Shown here in pieces: positions 1-11,290 of a DNA stretch of 64,000 nucleotides. This DNA is from Lumbricus terrestris (Eukaryota; Annelida; Clitellata; Crassiclitellata; Lumbricidae), in the NCBI GenBank assembly GCA_949752735.1, contig OX457038.1, positions 23,682,655 through 23,746,654 on the forward strand, given 5' to 3'. Each line of letters begins with the position of its first letter. The stretch's first letter is position 1. Below the pieces are notes generated by a model, which worked only from the letters and a program-made list of their open reading frames with translations, did not search any database and was not told where the DNA came from. The position numbers and the translations under genes were made by a program.

Positions 1-85
1 ACTCAAGAAATTAAGCCACTGCCCTTTTTTGCACAAAGGTACATGCTGGAAAAAACTGACGAAGGCACTGAGACGAAGGTACATA

Positions 86-863
86 CAGGGTGCGCCAAAA
101 AAAAGACCCCCCCTAGGTTTTTTGCCAATGTCTTGGCCAAAAGTACGAATTTCCAAATGAAATTTTACAGTCTTAAAGACAATTCATATTTACATATGAT
201 GGCCAGATTTCATCAAAATATTTCACACAAAGCAAAAGTTATGCCACTTTTAGGAAGGCCACCCACATTTTTTGACGATTCAAAAACGTAACGCAACAAA
301 AAGTAGGTTTTTGCCAATATTTTGGCCAAAAGTAAGAATTTCAAAATGACATTTTTACAGGCTGATAGACAATTCATATTTACACATGATGACCGAAATT
401 TCATCAAAATATTTCAAACAGAACAAAAGTTATATCACTTTTAGTGAGACCACCCTCGGTTTTTTGGATGATTCAAAAAACGTCAAAAAAGGTGGGTGTC
501 CTCACTAAAAGTGATATAACTTTTGTTCTGTTTGAAATATTTTAATGAAATTTCGGTCATCATGTGTAAATATGAATTGTCTATCAGCCTGTAAAAGTTT
601 CATTTTGAAAGTCTTACTTTTGGCCAAAATATTGGCAAAAAACTACTTTTTGTTGCGTTACGTTTTTGAATCGTCAAAAAACGGTGGGTGGCCTCCCTAA
701 AAGTGACGTAACTTTTGTTCCTTTTGAAATATTTTGATGAAATCTGGTCATAATGTGTAAATATGAATTGTCTATAAGCCTGTAAAATTTCATTTGGAAA
801 TTCTTACTTTTGGTAAAAATATTGGCAAAAAACCTAGGGGGGTCTTTTTTTTGGCGCACCCTG
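86..863. mobile_element. Palindromic four-unit foldback MITE with TA target duplication
   Basis: The ends are exact inverted copies (CAGGGTGCGCC followed by an A-run and GACCCCCC), flanked by TA at 84-85 and 864-865. Inside are four diverged copies of one ~190-bp unit: two forward (about 115-300 and 300-480) and two inverted (about 485-665 and 665-850). The whole element can therefore fold on itself around position ~482. Recognisable unit pieces are TTTTTGCCAATATTTTGGCC, ACAATTCATATTTACAC and CACTTTTAGTGAGGCCACCC. There is no coding capacity; reading frames here are by-products. TA duplication and a CAGGG start are typical of Tc1/mariner-mobilised elements, which is an inference. It sits directly against the LINE that follows. 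Confidence 0.85.
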
Positions 864-865
864 TA

Positions 866-1860
866 GATTGGAGAGGCTTATAGGAAATCTATATATGAAT
901 CAAACAGTCAGGATAAGACTAGAAGGGTAGTGCTCAGAAGAAGGAGCACTTCCCAAGTAGCAGAAGGAGTAGGGGGGTGAGGCAAGGGTGTTCGCTGTCA
1001 CCACTCCTATTTAACATATACATAGAGGAACTGATGCAAGAGGCAATGGAACAGACAGGAGAGGGCATAAAAGTGGGTGGAACACTCATAAGAGCCCTGA
1101 GATTTGCCCACGACCAGGCAATGCTGGCGACCACACAGGAGCGGCTGCAGAAATTGATGGATCAACTAAACAGGACCTCAATAAAATATAACATGAAGAT
1201 AACTATTGGAAATACAAAGATCATGAGGATAAGTGGTGGGGAGGAGATAGCAATGAGAATAACAATAAATGGAGAGGAGGTGGAACAGGTCAGGAGCTTC
1301 TGCTACTTGGGAAGAATAATAACAACAGATGCAAGATGCCATAGTGATATAAAACGAAGAATAGTATTGGGAAAAGATGCGTTCACGTAAAGAGACGAGT
1401 TGATGAGAGGAGGGTTGAGCAAAGACCTAAAGAACAGACTTGTCAAAGTACTGGTATGGAGCGTGGTACTGTATGGGTCAGAGGCATGGACTATCAGGAA
1501 AGAGGATAGCAAGAGACTGGAAGCCTTCGAGATGTTGATATGTAGAAGGATGGAAAAGGTGAGCTGGACGGAGGTGACAAATGAAGAGGTGCTGCAAATA
1601 GTAGGAGAACAAAGATCACTGATGACAACTTTAAGAGAAAGGCAAAAGAACTGGATTGGACACATACTAAGAGGAGACTCCCTCCTGAGAGAAATCATAG
1701 AAGGGAGATTGGAGGGGAAAAGAAAGAGAGGAAGACTGAGGCAGATGATGCTGGGATGGATGATGTCTGAAGGAAACAGCGCACTGAAGAGGAAAGCACA
1801 GCGAAGCACATACCGAACCTGTTGTAGCCGACCTGCGTGTCGTGCGAAGCAGGCCGTATT
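866..1860 (+). pseudogene. Dead non-LTR retrotransposon reverse transcriptase (RTE-like)
   Basis: 5'-truncated LINE ORF2. The protein shows RQGCSLSPLLFNIYIEEL, then the catalytic-loop region reading FAHDQAML where FADD is expected, then FCYLGRIITTDARCHSDIKRR. After an in-frame TAA at 1388-1390 it continues with LYGSEAWTIRKEDSKRLEAF and WIGHILRGDSLLREIIEGR, the usual C-terminal end of such proteins. The Asp-to-His change and the stop mean this copy cannot work. Frames before 977 are also shifted. A related tail (GCCGACGGGCAGAG) lies at 2345-2390, so later insertions probably split the element. Clade assignment is tentative. Confidence 0.88.
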
Positions 1861-1876
1861 TCGTATAACTTGTACC

Positions 1877-2264
1877 GGTAGAGTTCTATAATGACTCGGT
1901 AGACACCAAGAACTAACGTTGCAGCGTTGTTATCTTTAATAAATCCAACTTCTAGTTTGCCGAGAATCCTTTTAATCGATCCAGCTTCTCTTTAGGCAAG
2001 AATTTGTTCGATAAATCCCGCTTCTATTTCGTCAGCAAATATTTTTCATCCATTTTTCATTGAAAACTACTGTTCATCAATCCAGCTTCAGAATGACTGC
2101 ACTAACCCTAAAACTAACCCTAACCGACCCTCATGACGCCTAACCTGAGCCCTAACCGACCCTCACACGATAAATCCCACTTCAATTTCGTCAGGAAATA
2201 TTTTTCATCAAATTTATAAAAAAAGTTACTTGCAACCGAGTCATTATAGAATTTAACCCTTGTA
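1877..2264. mobile_element. Foldback element with ~30-bp repeats and CCCTAA stretches
   Basis: Bounded by an inverted repeat (TTCTATAATGACTCGGT near 1882 and its complement near 2238). Inside are several degenerate copies of a ~30-bp repeat (ATCCAGCTTCTNTTTNGNCA) and a short CTAACCCTAA-type tract at 2103-2165. It is non-coding. The same interior occurs inverted at 11000-11290. Confidence 0.65.
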
Positions 2265-2329
2265 CCTGTAATCGTTCTGCGGTTTGTCAGATTGAATGTC
2301 AATAAACGAAGATTATTATTATTATTATT

Positions 2330-2415
2330 AAGAGAAGAATGGCGATTATGGCGTCATTGGAAGTTGGAACCTGCCGACGGGCAGAGAACTTAAAGAAGAA
2401 GACACATACCATATT
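2330..2415 (+). repeat. Probable displaced tail of the RTE-like LINE
   Basis: After an (ATT)n run at 2311-2330, the sequence reads as the common end of this LINE class (KLEPADGQRT in frame). It fits as the 3' continuation of the element at 866-1860, separated by the foldback insertion. Short match, so modest confidence. Confidence 0.45.
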
Positions 2416-3150
2416 AAATTCGCTATAAAATATGAAGTACAAAATTTTACGCGTTCACGTAGTAAATCAAAATTGATTTCCCGTAACAATAAATACGTAA
2501 TGTTGGGGTTGGCGGGTTTAGGAAGCGTTGCGAGGCGTCATATTTAAAGCCGACCATTTACGGAGTACGGTAATTGGTTAATGACACGTAGTGAGGACGT
2601 TAAGCTCATGCATTGTGCAAACTGTGGGTAAAAGCAACAAACTTTTTTGTATTGAAGAAAAACATATTTTAAGACTTTTCAATTAATTCGATCCGGAACA
2701 TAACTAAAAAAATTAGTGAAATGTGTGGAAAATTCGGTCACTTTTGTTGTTAGATCGACCATTTGGGCGAATTTATTGGGCTATATTCGCTCTACAGAGC
2801 CAACATTGTGCGATAGCTTGGCTTGTACACTAGGTTTCGTGAGCGATGATAGGATTATTATTATTATTGGATTGGGATTAAAAACTTAATTAAAGTTGTT
2901 TTCGCTCGTATTGTGCGCAAGAACATTAATATTTTTGAACAAGGATTATGTAAATTTGCATGCATTTGAATATTTGCGTTTGGAAGGTTAGAATTTGAAT
3001 AACAGCGATGTCTAAGCAGTGCTTTTAATCGACTCGGCAGTGGTCTCAGTAGGCCCTACTTGCCAGTTAATTGAACGCGGTGTGCGGGTAATCTATCGCT
3101 TAAATTGCGTTCTAGTATTTTTCCATCAATCCTACTTCTGCTTTGGCATG
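2416..3150. other. Unassigned intergenic sequence
   Basis: No long open frame, no terminal repeats and no family resemblance recognised. AT-rich, with scattered short ATT runs. Confidence 0.5.
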
Positions 3151-3164
3151 GATGCTTTTCAAGG

Positions 3165-4335
3165 TATTTTCGCAGACGACGGTCCTGTAAACAGTATGGC
3201 CGCCCAAGAAATCGCTAAAATAGAGCGTTGCGACTTATCAGCTGCATCCCATGATGCAATTCTCTCGTTAAGTAATCAACGTGAGATCCCAAGTGGAAGT
3301 GTTAAGTTAATGGTAAACGTGTATTTTAGCATCGTACGTAACTTATTCGTAATTGCATGAGTTTCAGCGTGGGTCAAATGAGAGTTGGATTGACGACAAG
3401 AATTGGTGCTAAAGTTGGATCAATTAAATTATTTGTACTTAAATTGAAGTGGTATTTATAAAAACAATCTGGCTGAAATCGAAGCCGGACTAATGAATTT
3501 TGTAAAAATTATATAGAAGTTGTGTTAATAAAAATATTTGCTACCTAAATAAAAGCGGATTTGATTAAAAGAATTCCTGCCTAATCTGAAGCTGGATCGA
3601 TGAGAAGGAATCTTGCCAAACGAGAAGTTGGATGAATTAGAAATAAAAATGCTGCAACGAGCAAATGATTTACTACGCAAAAATACATGTCCACCACGAT
3701 AATAATTATAGCTGAAGATATTAAGTAAAGAATACGAGTAAATAGCAAGTTCGAAAGTGAAGAAACCTGCGCTTCAAAAACTGATTAGTCGCTTTGAAGC
3801 ATCTCTTGATGCCTTGGGTCAGGTTAGACATCGTGAGTTTCGGTTAGGGTCTGGTTAGGCATTATGATTGTCGGTTTGGGTTAGGAATAGTGTTGGCATT
3901 AGATACTGTCCAAAAATACTGTATATATGCCAGTGGACAGCATCTAATAAAAACACAACCTGACTAACCAACACTCATGACGCCTTACCCAATTTTTGTG
4001 TGCTTCCATTATTTTTTTCCAACATTTTTATTATTAACTTGAACACATTTCTTTCATTAATTTGGTAGGTTTTAATTTTAATTATCCCTATTTCATCATA
4101 ATATGACAACTTATTTCTTTCATTAATATGGTAGGTTTTAATTTCTTCTGTTGCTTACTAAAATGAAATGTCCTATTTACTTACTTAGAAATTGTGTTAA
4201 TTTGTTGTGCTGATTACTTAATATTTACCTACTCAATGCATTACGTTATGGGATAGGGCTAATAGGTTGCAGCACTCTATTTTAACAATTTCTTGGGTGG
4301 CTATACTGCTTGCATGAACAGGTCCATTGTCTGCA
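3165..4335. mobile_element. Long-TIR foldback element, ~1.17 kb
   Basis: About 90 bp at 3175-3270 reappears inverted at 4240-4330 (shared blocks CAGTATGGCCGCCCAAGAAA and AAAATAGAG). The interior holds an inverted run of the ~30-bp AGAAGTTGGAT repeat (about 3370-3660) and GGTTAGGG-type stretches (3820-3900). The terminal blocks resemble those of the element at 7597-8426 (AAACAGTATGG and AAAATAGAGCG), so both seem to belong to one superfamily. Non-coding. Confidence 0.6.
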
Positions 4336-4339
4336 TGAT

Positions 4340-4605
4340 TACCCTTTTCATCGATCTAGCTTGGAACCATAAGTTCCATTAAGGCAAGAATTTATTTTAA
4401 AATCAATATTGCTTCTATTTGGGCAACATCAACTGTTTCTTATCAATCTATATTTAAATAAGATATGTTGTTCATCAATCCAGCTTTCATTTCAGCAAGA
4501 ATCGTTTCATTGGTCCCACTTCTATTTAAGTAAATATTTTTCATCAATCCAACTTCTGTTTAGCGAAAATTCTTTTAGTCAATCCTACTTGTCTGCTCCA
4601 ATGCT
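4340..4605 (+). repeat. Degenerate ~30-bp tandem repeat array
   Basis: Successive copies near TTCATCAATCCAGCTTCTAT followed by TTNAGCAAGAAT, each drifting by several bases. Same repeat as in the neighbouring foldback elements, here in the forward direction. Confidence 0.65.
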
Positions 4606-6440
4606 ACAACCCACTCAATGATGAACAATTTTTAGAACGCTATTTTAAAGCGATAAATTACCCTGTGTGTTCGTGTGTGCCAGAATAAAGTTGCTGTCAA
4701 GCAAAAAGGTGGAGTGAACTGATGGTGTCCATTCCATAGAGAGGGACCTATGCAGGGAAAGCAACTGGATTGAGCCGGGACAGACATGAGGAACAAATAA
4801 GTCAGGCGGATCAGAGAATATGAGAAGACCCAGTGGTGTGGCAGAGAGGAGACAAAGCATGAGGTCGCAAAGATGCTTCGGACAAAGACTCAATTGAGGC
4901 AAAAAACCAAAACAAGAACTTTCAATTGCAGATGTCAGAGAGCGGGATCTAGTAAAGTTATTAAATCATGAATGTAGGGATTTGTTTCAAGTTGGGAATC
5001 ACAGCTATGTGTGTCTTGCTCAAGACTACTGTTACTGATGCAGTTGTCCTACCTGCTGCTTCCAGCAGAGAAAATAGTGTGTCACAAATTCTTGGTGACA
5101 ATAGGGCGTGGTCTCAGCTTCAATACATTGAGGTTGCATGAATTTTGAGTCCAGAACTAGTCTTTGCATGGTGACCCATGTTCGATGCATTCATTATCTG
5201 TGACGCAGTTTCAGCCTTAGTTGGCCGGAGCAAAAGAACTTGTCGGGAAGTATTGTATGAAAGGTAGAACAATTGAGAACATTCCACCAAGGCAAGTTGC
5301 ATTGTGTGACATCTCAAACATTCTGGGTATCAGGTTGGATATGTTTGGAGTCAAGCTTTACGGGACCTGTCTTACAAATTCCTGCAGGCTGTTCTACAAA
5401 AATTTCACTGCTTTAAAACTTACTTGGAGTTTGGTGTCAATAAAAGGTTTTGTTTTCAATTTCTCCAATGACATGTGTTTGACTTATTTATCAGGTGTCC
5501 CACATGCCCATTTGGTCAGTTGAAAGTGACCACTATCACGGAAATTAAATGTTTTTGGCTAACTGCTACAACAATTCCTGTCAGTCAAGAAACAAATAAA
5601 TTACACATTTAAAACTCTAGTTGTAGCCAAATTAAACCAAACAAAATTAGCCCAGACTTTAATATACTGTAGAAGGTGTAACGTGACAGCAAGCATGACA
5701 AGAAATGCTTTGGCACTTTTCAGCAACTCTGGTTTATTCCTCATACGAAATACAACAAATTTACTTGATCATGCAAATCTATGCAATGCTCAGAACTCAA
5801 AACTGAAAGCAAATGTGTTTAGCTGCTCTAGATCAAAAGTTATTGAAGAAGTCTGAAAATGTCATTAATTACACAGATGCAAATTAACATACTTTTTTCT
5901 TTTATCCAACCAACAACTTCAGCAGCCCACATATCTTGGTCAGTTTTTCACTGTAGACTCTTCAAACTTTCCAGTTCTTCATACCAAATGACCAGGAATT
6001 ATTGTCACTAGTACTGGTTGTCAACGTAATCTTATGAGACAACCGAGGGGCAGATCGTGAATAACTGGACACTCTTTGTAGATAAAACACTTTGACATTA
6101 TGTTAAAATAGTGATAGAAATAAACGACAGCATATTTAAACTGACATTTAATTACTAGTGATACAAACTGTAAATCAAATATTTCTTTAAAAAAATTGTG
6201 GTGACAGCATGCATTTTATAGGAAAAATTTTCCCCAAATTTATGTGAAAGACCTGTTTTATAATTGGAATTTTGACATTGTGTATATTTATGACATTGTT
6301 TTGATGTTATGTCTTCCATGACAGAAGCACACTGATAAATATTTGGTGTCTGCTGAAAGTACCATACTCTTCAAGTCCTTTGTATTGGTGTGCAAAACGT
6401 GCTACCCCACATGACTATATTGCAACCGGAAATTGAAATA
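4606..6440. other. Unassigned intergenic sequence
   Basis: Open frames of up to 100 codons occur (for example 5221-5523), but none shows a recognisable domain, and I see no terminal repeats. I do not call a gene. Confidence 0.5.
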
Positions 6441-6449
6441 GTCATGTTG

Positions 6450-6726
6450 GCAAAATACCACATATGCTGCATCTAAGTGCAATATGGAGTTGTATATCGG
6501 CTCTGGAAAGAGCAGCTTTAGCATACTTAAATGGTGTACTGGAGCTACATCAACTTCCCACACATGTATACACATGTGTTATGTTTGAATCAGATTAATC
6601 TGTCTACAGACCATATATTCTGCATCTAAGTGCAATATGCAGTTGCATATCAGCTCTGGAAAAGTGCAGTTTTAGCATAGTTTCAAAGTATACTGGAGCT
6701 ACTGTATATTAATTGTCCCACACATG
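6450..6726 (+). repeat. ~167-bp satellite, first block
   Basis: Two diverged copies of a tandem unit marked by CACATATNCTGCATCTAAGTG, CAGCTCTGGAAA and TTAGCATA. The array is interrupted at 6727 by a LINE fragment and resumes at 6906. Confidence 0.75.
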
Positions 6727-6905
6727 TGGTTGACCCAGTGGTGTGAAATGCCCTTCCTTTTGAGCTACACCTACACCCTGAAACTCGACCATGATCATTC
6801 CTTACTAAAGTTAAAATTGTTCTTTTTTGGCGCGCTGAAGTTGGGAGCGCCTCTGAGTAGTTTTTTCTTGAAGGAGCGCTATATAAATGTTCGAATGAAT
6901 GAATG
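6727..6905 (+). pseudogene. CR1/L2-like LINE 3' fragment inserted in satellite
   Basis: Encodes VVWN-like end sequences (CEMPFLLSYTYTLKLDHD in the open frame) and finishes GCGCTATATAAATGTTCGAA followed by a (GAAT)n tail. Nearly the same end occurs at 34803, where the reading frame is better preserved, so this is a severely 5'-truncated copy. Confidence 0.75.
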
Positions 6906-7588
6906 AACATGTGCAATGTTTATATCAGATTTGTAATGTTCATGTTGTCAAAAGACCACAAATTCTGCATCTTTGTGCATAAAGCGCTGCGTATTGGCTC
7001 TTGAAATGTGAATTTTTTAGCATACTTTCATAGTATACTTGTGCTCTATCAATTGTCCAACACATATTCTGCATATGTGTAATGTTTTAATTAGGTTAGT
7101 AATGTTTCATGTTGTCAAAAGACCACATATTCTGCATATATGTGCATAAAGAAGTGCGTATTGGCTCTTGAAATGTGAATTTTTAGCATACTTTCATAGT
7201 ATACTTGTGCTCTATCAATTGTCCCACACATATTCTGCATATGTGTAATGTTTTAATTAGGTTAGTAATGTTTCATGTTGTCAAAAGACCACATATTCTG
7301 CATATATGTGCATAAAGAAGTGCGTATTGGCTCTTGAAATGTGAATTTTTAAGCATACTTTCATAGTATACTTGTGCTCTATCAATTGTCCCACACATAT
7401 TCTGCATATGTGTAATGTTTTAATTAGGTTAATATTGTTTCATGTTGTCAAAAGACCACAAATTCTGCATCTATGTGCATAAAGAGTTGCATATCGGCTC
7501 TTGAAATGTGAATTTTTAGCATACTTTCATAGTACACTTGTGCTATATCAATTGTCCCACACTGTGTAATGTTTAAATCAGATTAGTA
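6906..7588 (+). repeat. ~167-bp satellite, main block
   Basis: About four well-conserved tandem copies, with ACCACA(A/T)ATTCTGCAT at roughly 6955, 7121, 7289 and 7456. The inner copies are very similar to each other, pointing to recent array expansion. Non-coding. Confidence 0.85.
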
Positions 7589-7596
7589 ACGCTTTA

Positions 7597-8426
7597 GGTC
7601 ATTGTGACTAACCGCTCGGTAGGAAGTAAACAGTATGGCGGTCACAGATACACGCAAAATAGAGCGGCCTCAACTCCGGCGATCGATAGCCCAATGTTTC
7701 CGCTTAATAGTCAATGGTGCAATAAGACAGCAGGCAAAAATAAGTAAGTAAGTAAAAGTCCAGCTTTTCAATTGCATCAGCTGTTTTATGAATCCAACTT
7801 CTGTTTCAATAATGATTATTTTTCATCAATCCAACTCCAATTTAATCGGAAACATTTTAATCAATCCAGCTCCTATTTAATTAACAAGATCCTTATCCAT
7901 CCAGCTCTAATTTAATCAAGAATATTTTCATCAATCCTGCTCCAATCTAAGCCAGTGTGAGAATTGTGGAAAAATAACTGGGGGGGTTGGACCATTATCC
8001 ACTTGGAATTGGGGTGTAAAAAACATACTTTAACATGGGGCTCTAAGAAAGACTGGGGGGGTCGAAACCCCCCAACCCCCCCGGCAATTCTCACCCTGAT
8101 CTAAGCTATAATATTTTTATTAACCCAGCTTCTGTTTCTCGCCTGTTATTTTCGTCAACCCAGCTTCTATTTCAAATATAAGAATACCATCATCCAGCTT
8201 CCATTACTTAAGCGTTTTTTCATCAATCCGACTTCTATTTCAGATCTAGAAATACCTTCATCACTTACTTACTTACTTCACACAACATCACTGTCTGAAG
8301 CGGGACCCCAATGTTTCGCGCGGAAACATTGGGCTATCGATCGCCGGAGTTGAGGCCGCTCTATTTTGCGTGTATCTGTGACCGCCATACTGTTTACTTC
8401 CTACCGAGCGGTTAGTCACAATGACC
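7597..8426. mobile_element. Long-TIR element with 8-bp target duplication, inserted in the satellite
   Basis: Inverted ends of about 105 bp (GGTCATTGTGACTAACCGCT outermost) are flanked by ACGCTTTA at 7589-7596 and 8427-8434. The interior carries ~30-bp ATCCAGCTTCTATTT-type repeats on both sides of a nested 146-bp MITE. It has no coding frame, so it is non-autonomous. The 8-bp duplication is consistent with hAT or related superfamilies. Confidence 0.88.
7953..8098. mobile_element. 146-bp MITE nested in the 830-bp element
   Basis: Ends CAGTGTGAGAATTG and CAATTCTCACCCTG, with target duplication ATCTAAGC at 7945-7952 and 8099-8106. A second copy of the family lies at 37282-37424. The interior is rich in G- and C-runs and mostly self-complementary. 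hAT-type by duplication length (inference). Confidence 0.9.
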
Positions 8427-8434
8427 ACGCTTTA

Positions 8435-8690
8435 TGTTGTCATAAGACCACATATTCTGCATACTAATGCAATAAATAGTTGCATATCAGCTCTGGAATG
8501 TTAATTTTTAGCATACTTTCATAGTATACTTGTTCCGCATCAATTGTCTCACAATATGTGACGTTTAAATGAGATTAGTAATGTTTCATATTGTCAAAAA
8601 TACCACATATTCTGCATCTAAGCGCAGTTTAGAGCTGTATATATACTCTGGAGCATGTGCATTTTTAGCATACTTTCAACCTTCTATTTA
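8435..8690 (+). repeat. ~167-bp satellite, last block
   Basis: The array continues after the insertion (CCACATATTCTGCATACTAA and AGCATACTTTCATAGTATA), with more divergence towards 8690. Together with 6450-7588 this gives roughly eight copies. Confidence 0.75.
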
Positions 8691-9825
8691 AGTATGTTCC
8701 TATGTGAATTTTTTGATGCCTCTGGCTGAAAAGTTTTAAAATATGTTTGTCTTGAAGCTGTAAAAATTTGTTGCTTTTATCCACAAGATGCACAATGCAA
8801 TGCGTTTTTGGACCTTAGCCTCCTCACTAACGTACCTGCCCAAAGATTCTTACAACTGCGTCCGTTTCCCGCGACATAGCTTTGCCGGGCGCTCTGTAAA
8901 TCTCCAGGTATTACAATGAATATGAGTGCCAACAGTAGGAAGAAAAGCTTTCAAAGACTGTACATGCAAAGCTCTGTTCTACATACCTAGAATATCCAGT
9001 CCAAATATCCAATCCAAAAATTGCACCCTTCCACTGGCTTAATTTACACTACCGTCGCAATTATAATCCTGAAACGCCTCAATACGGCTTTATACCACTT
9101 CGGATACGGTCTGTCAGCCCTATTGCGCAATGGCACCCAGAAGCGGAAGCGCCGATCCATTTATCGACCAGCAGAGAACCATGATCACCATGATGACAAG
9201 AACACTCAGATTAGGTTTTCGTTTGAGTAAGTAAGACAACAGAAAAAATAAAAAATACCAGTCCCCTTCAGTCACACATGACTTCGTTCCATTGGCTATT
9301 GAAACTCTAGTCTAAGCCCTGTGAATTTAAGAGGCATCGAATTCATCAGTTTTGGGTCGTCACTTGTCGAAGGCGACGGACGAAATGAGATAAACGACAT
9401 TCCTCTACCAAAGACTTTCGGTGACCATTCAGCGCTTTAACGCTGCGGCCTTCGCAGGATGGATGGATCCGATTTGACCAGGATCTATGACAACAGAGGC
9501 CGTTACTCAGTAATTTCCTCGGCGTATTACGACAATTTTCCAGGGGGGCAACTGCCCTTCCCCCTATGAGCGGGCGCCCATGAAACTGCATAATTGTACG
9601 CTGTAAGTCTGGCTGAGGGTGGTATTTTTTGTGCTAAAAGTTTGGGTAAATTATTAAAATGAGTGTTAAATGTATGCCCTATAAGCAAAGATATTAAGTT
9701 AACTTTAATACGCACACTAGCCCCTTAATATATTATCAGTTGAATGTGCTAAAAATATCCCAAATTAAATTCATACAAACTAGTACATTTATGTATAAAT
9801 ATGACAACAACCCTCTTCCACTTGC
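8691..9825. other. Unassigned; contains an end-like G/C-run motif
   Basis: No gene recognised. Near 9534-9590 the sequence CAGGGGGGCAACTGCCCTTC looks like a hAT-family terminus, but I could not find its partner. The open frame at 9021-9230 has no recognisable domain. Confidence 0.4.
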
Positions 9826-9829
9826 ATTC

Positions 9830-10075
9830 TCATCCCATTTTAGACCTAGCTTATTATACTAACTAAAGGCATTAGAAATAATAGAATCTACATACCTGTA
9901 ATTAAGTGTCTTTGCAAAAATGAACACTAGAAAGTTTTCCATTAAGTATCAGGGTCCTCTTTTATGGAACAATATACCGGAAAATATTCGTGCATCCAGG
10001 AGTCTCGCTCGATTTAAATCCCAAATCCGTGCACACATTAAAAATGTAAAATGAACAACCCATTTAATCTGGTTT
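9830..10075 (+). pseudogene. LINE 3' end (WNNIPENIR motif)
   Basis: A short frame, 9920-10054, reads MNTRKFSIKYQGPLLWNNIP and ends in a TGA. KYQGPLLWNNIP is the hallmark C-terminal end of CR1/Rex-like LINE ORF2. The rest of the element is absent or unreadable. Confidence 0.7.
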
Positions 10076-10188
10076 TTTCATTCTTTTTAAGTTGAGCAGA
10101 GGGAAGGTATCCCACTGCTACTAATTAACTGATTCCAAAAATACTGCCATTTCCATCTGTCTCCTAATCTATTGTCATTTATCATATT

Positions 10189-10440
10189 ACTAGCTGGGGT
10201 ACCCGGCGTTGCCCGGAAAATTTAGGATTCGACCCGCTCCCGGCCACGACCCACTGCACTCCACAACCACCCCACTGCACTCCACAACACTCCGGTCTCC
10301 ACGTGTACGCTCCGACCTCCACTTGTACGCCACCCGTGAAATTTTCTTCCCACCCGCCACCCCCCCACACACCTCGGCCCTGCGGGCCTAGGTGTGTGGA
10401 GGCGAGGTGGCCCGTGTGAACATCTGTCTAGCTACAACGT
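10189..10440 (+). repeat. Interspersed repeat starting ACTAGCTGGGGTACCC, truncated copy
   Basis: Begins ACTAGCTGGGGTACCCGGCG, followed by short GC-rich direct repeats (ACTGCACTCCACAAC and similar). A fuller copy is at 25743-26122 and a 3' end at 29119-29150. No terminal inverted repeats seen, so class unknown. Confidence 0.6.
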
Positions 10441-10995
10441 TTCAGATATGTGTTAAAATATGCATGACAACTTGCTGTCACGCTGGTACTCGGTTTCTTT
10501 ATAAATAATCTGATCATACCAAGCATTTATTGAAGAAAAAAGCTCCTCTTTGTATAAACTTATATATACTCCTTACACCATGCATGTATCTTTTCACAGG
10601 GCTGTACGACAGCGTATGATTTTCATGCTAATTAAGCTTTGCGAAAAATGACGTCAAAATATGACGTCAACGGCAACAGGCCGTTACTGAAAACGATTGA
10701 AATACGGCGACGCAATTGCAGGCTTTGCAGCGGTAGGCTATAGCCGCTAGCGCATACATTAACACAGGAAAATTTAATTAATGTCTATTTTTCGAAATCT
10801 AAAGTGAATAAAAAGCTGAAAATAGCGTACTTTGATGGTTTTGGTGAACGTTTATCTATATGCAATGTTTCAGGTCAGTAGCTGCTAAACTGCGAGCGTG
10901 CATCGGTCCCAAATAAATATACGTACATCCTTTTTTATTTATTTCAGCGTGTCGATGTAGGTTTCGTGTACGACCCCACAGAAATAGAAATTCGA
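10441..10995. other. Unassigned intergenic sequence
   Basis: No gene, terminal repeat or tandem structure recognised. Confidence 0.4.
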
Positions 10996-10999
10996 TGAA

Positions 11000-11290
11000 A
11001 ACTATTTCCTCACGAAGTAGAAGCGGGATTTAGCGCGTGAGGGTCGGTTAGGGCTTAGGTTAGGCGTCGTGAGGGTCGGTTAGGGTTAGTTTTAGGGTTA
11101 GTGCAGTCATTCTGCTGAAATTGAAGCTGGATTGATGAAGAATAATTTTCAATGTAAAATTGATGAAAAATATATACTGACAAAACAGTGACAAAATAGA
11201 AACGGGATTTATCGAACAAATTCTTGCCTAAGCAGAAGCTGGATCGATTAAAAGGGTTCTGGACAAACTAGAAGTTGGCGAAATTAAATC
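11000..11290 (-). repeat. Inverted copy of the 30-bp/CCCTAA array
   Basis: Reverse complement of about 1940-2180: AGAAGCGGGATTTA, then GTGAGGGTCGGTTAGGG, GTTTTAGGGTTAGTGCAGTC and the GAAGCTGGATTGATGAA repeats in the matching order. This may be an independent copy or the far arm of a very large foldback; both readings fit. Confidence 0.7.

Noticed and set aside
1303..1809. 168-codon minus-strand frame
   Set aside because: Antisense to the LINE reverse transcriptase at 866-1860.
4340..4605. CRISPR-like array of ~30-bp repeats
   Set aside because: Repeats are contiguous, degenerate and lack unique spacers. The locus is eukaryotic.
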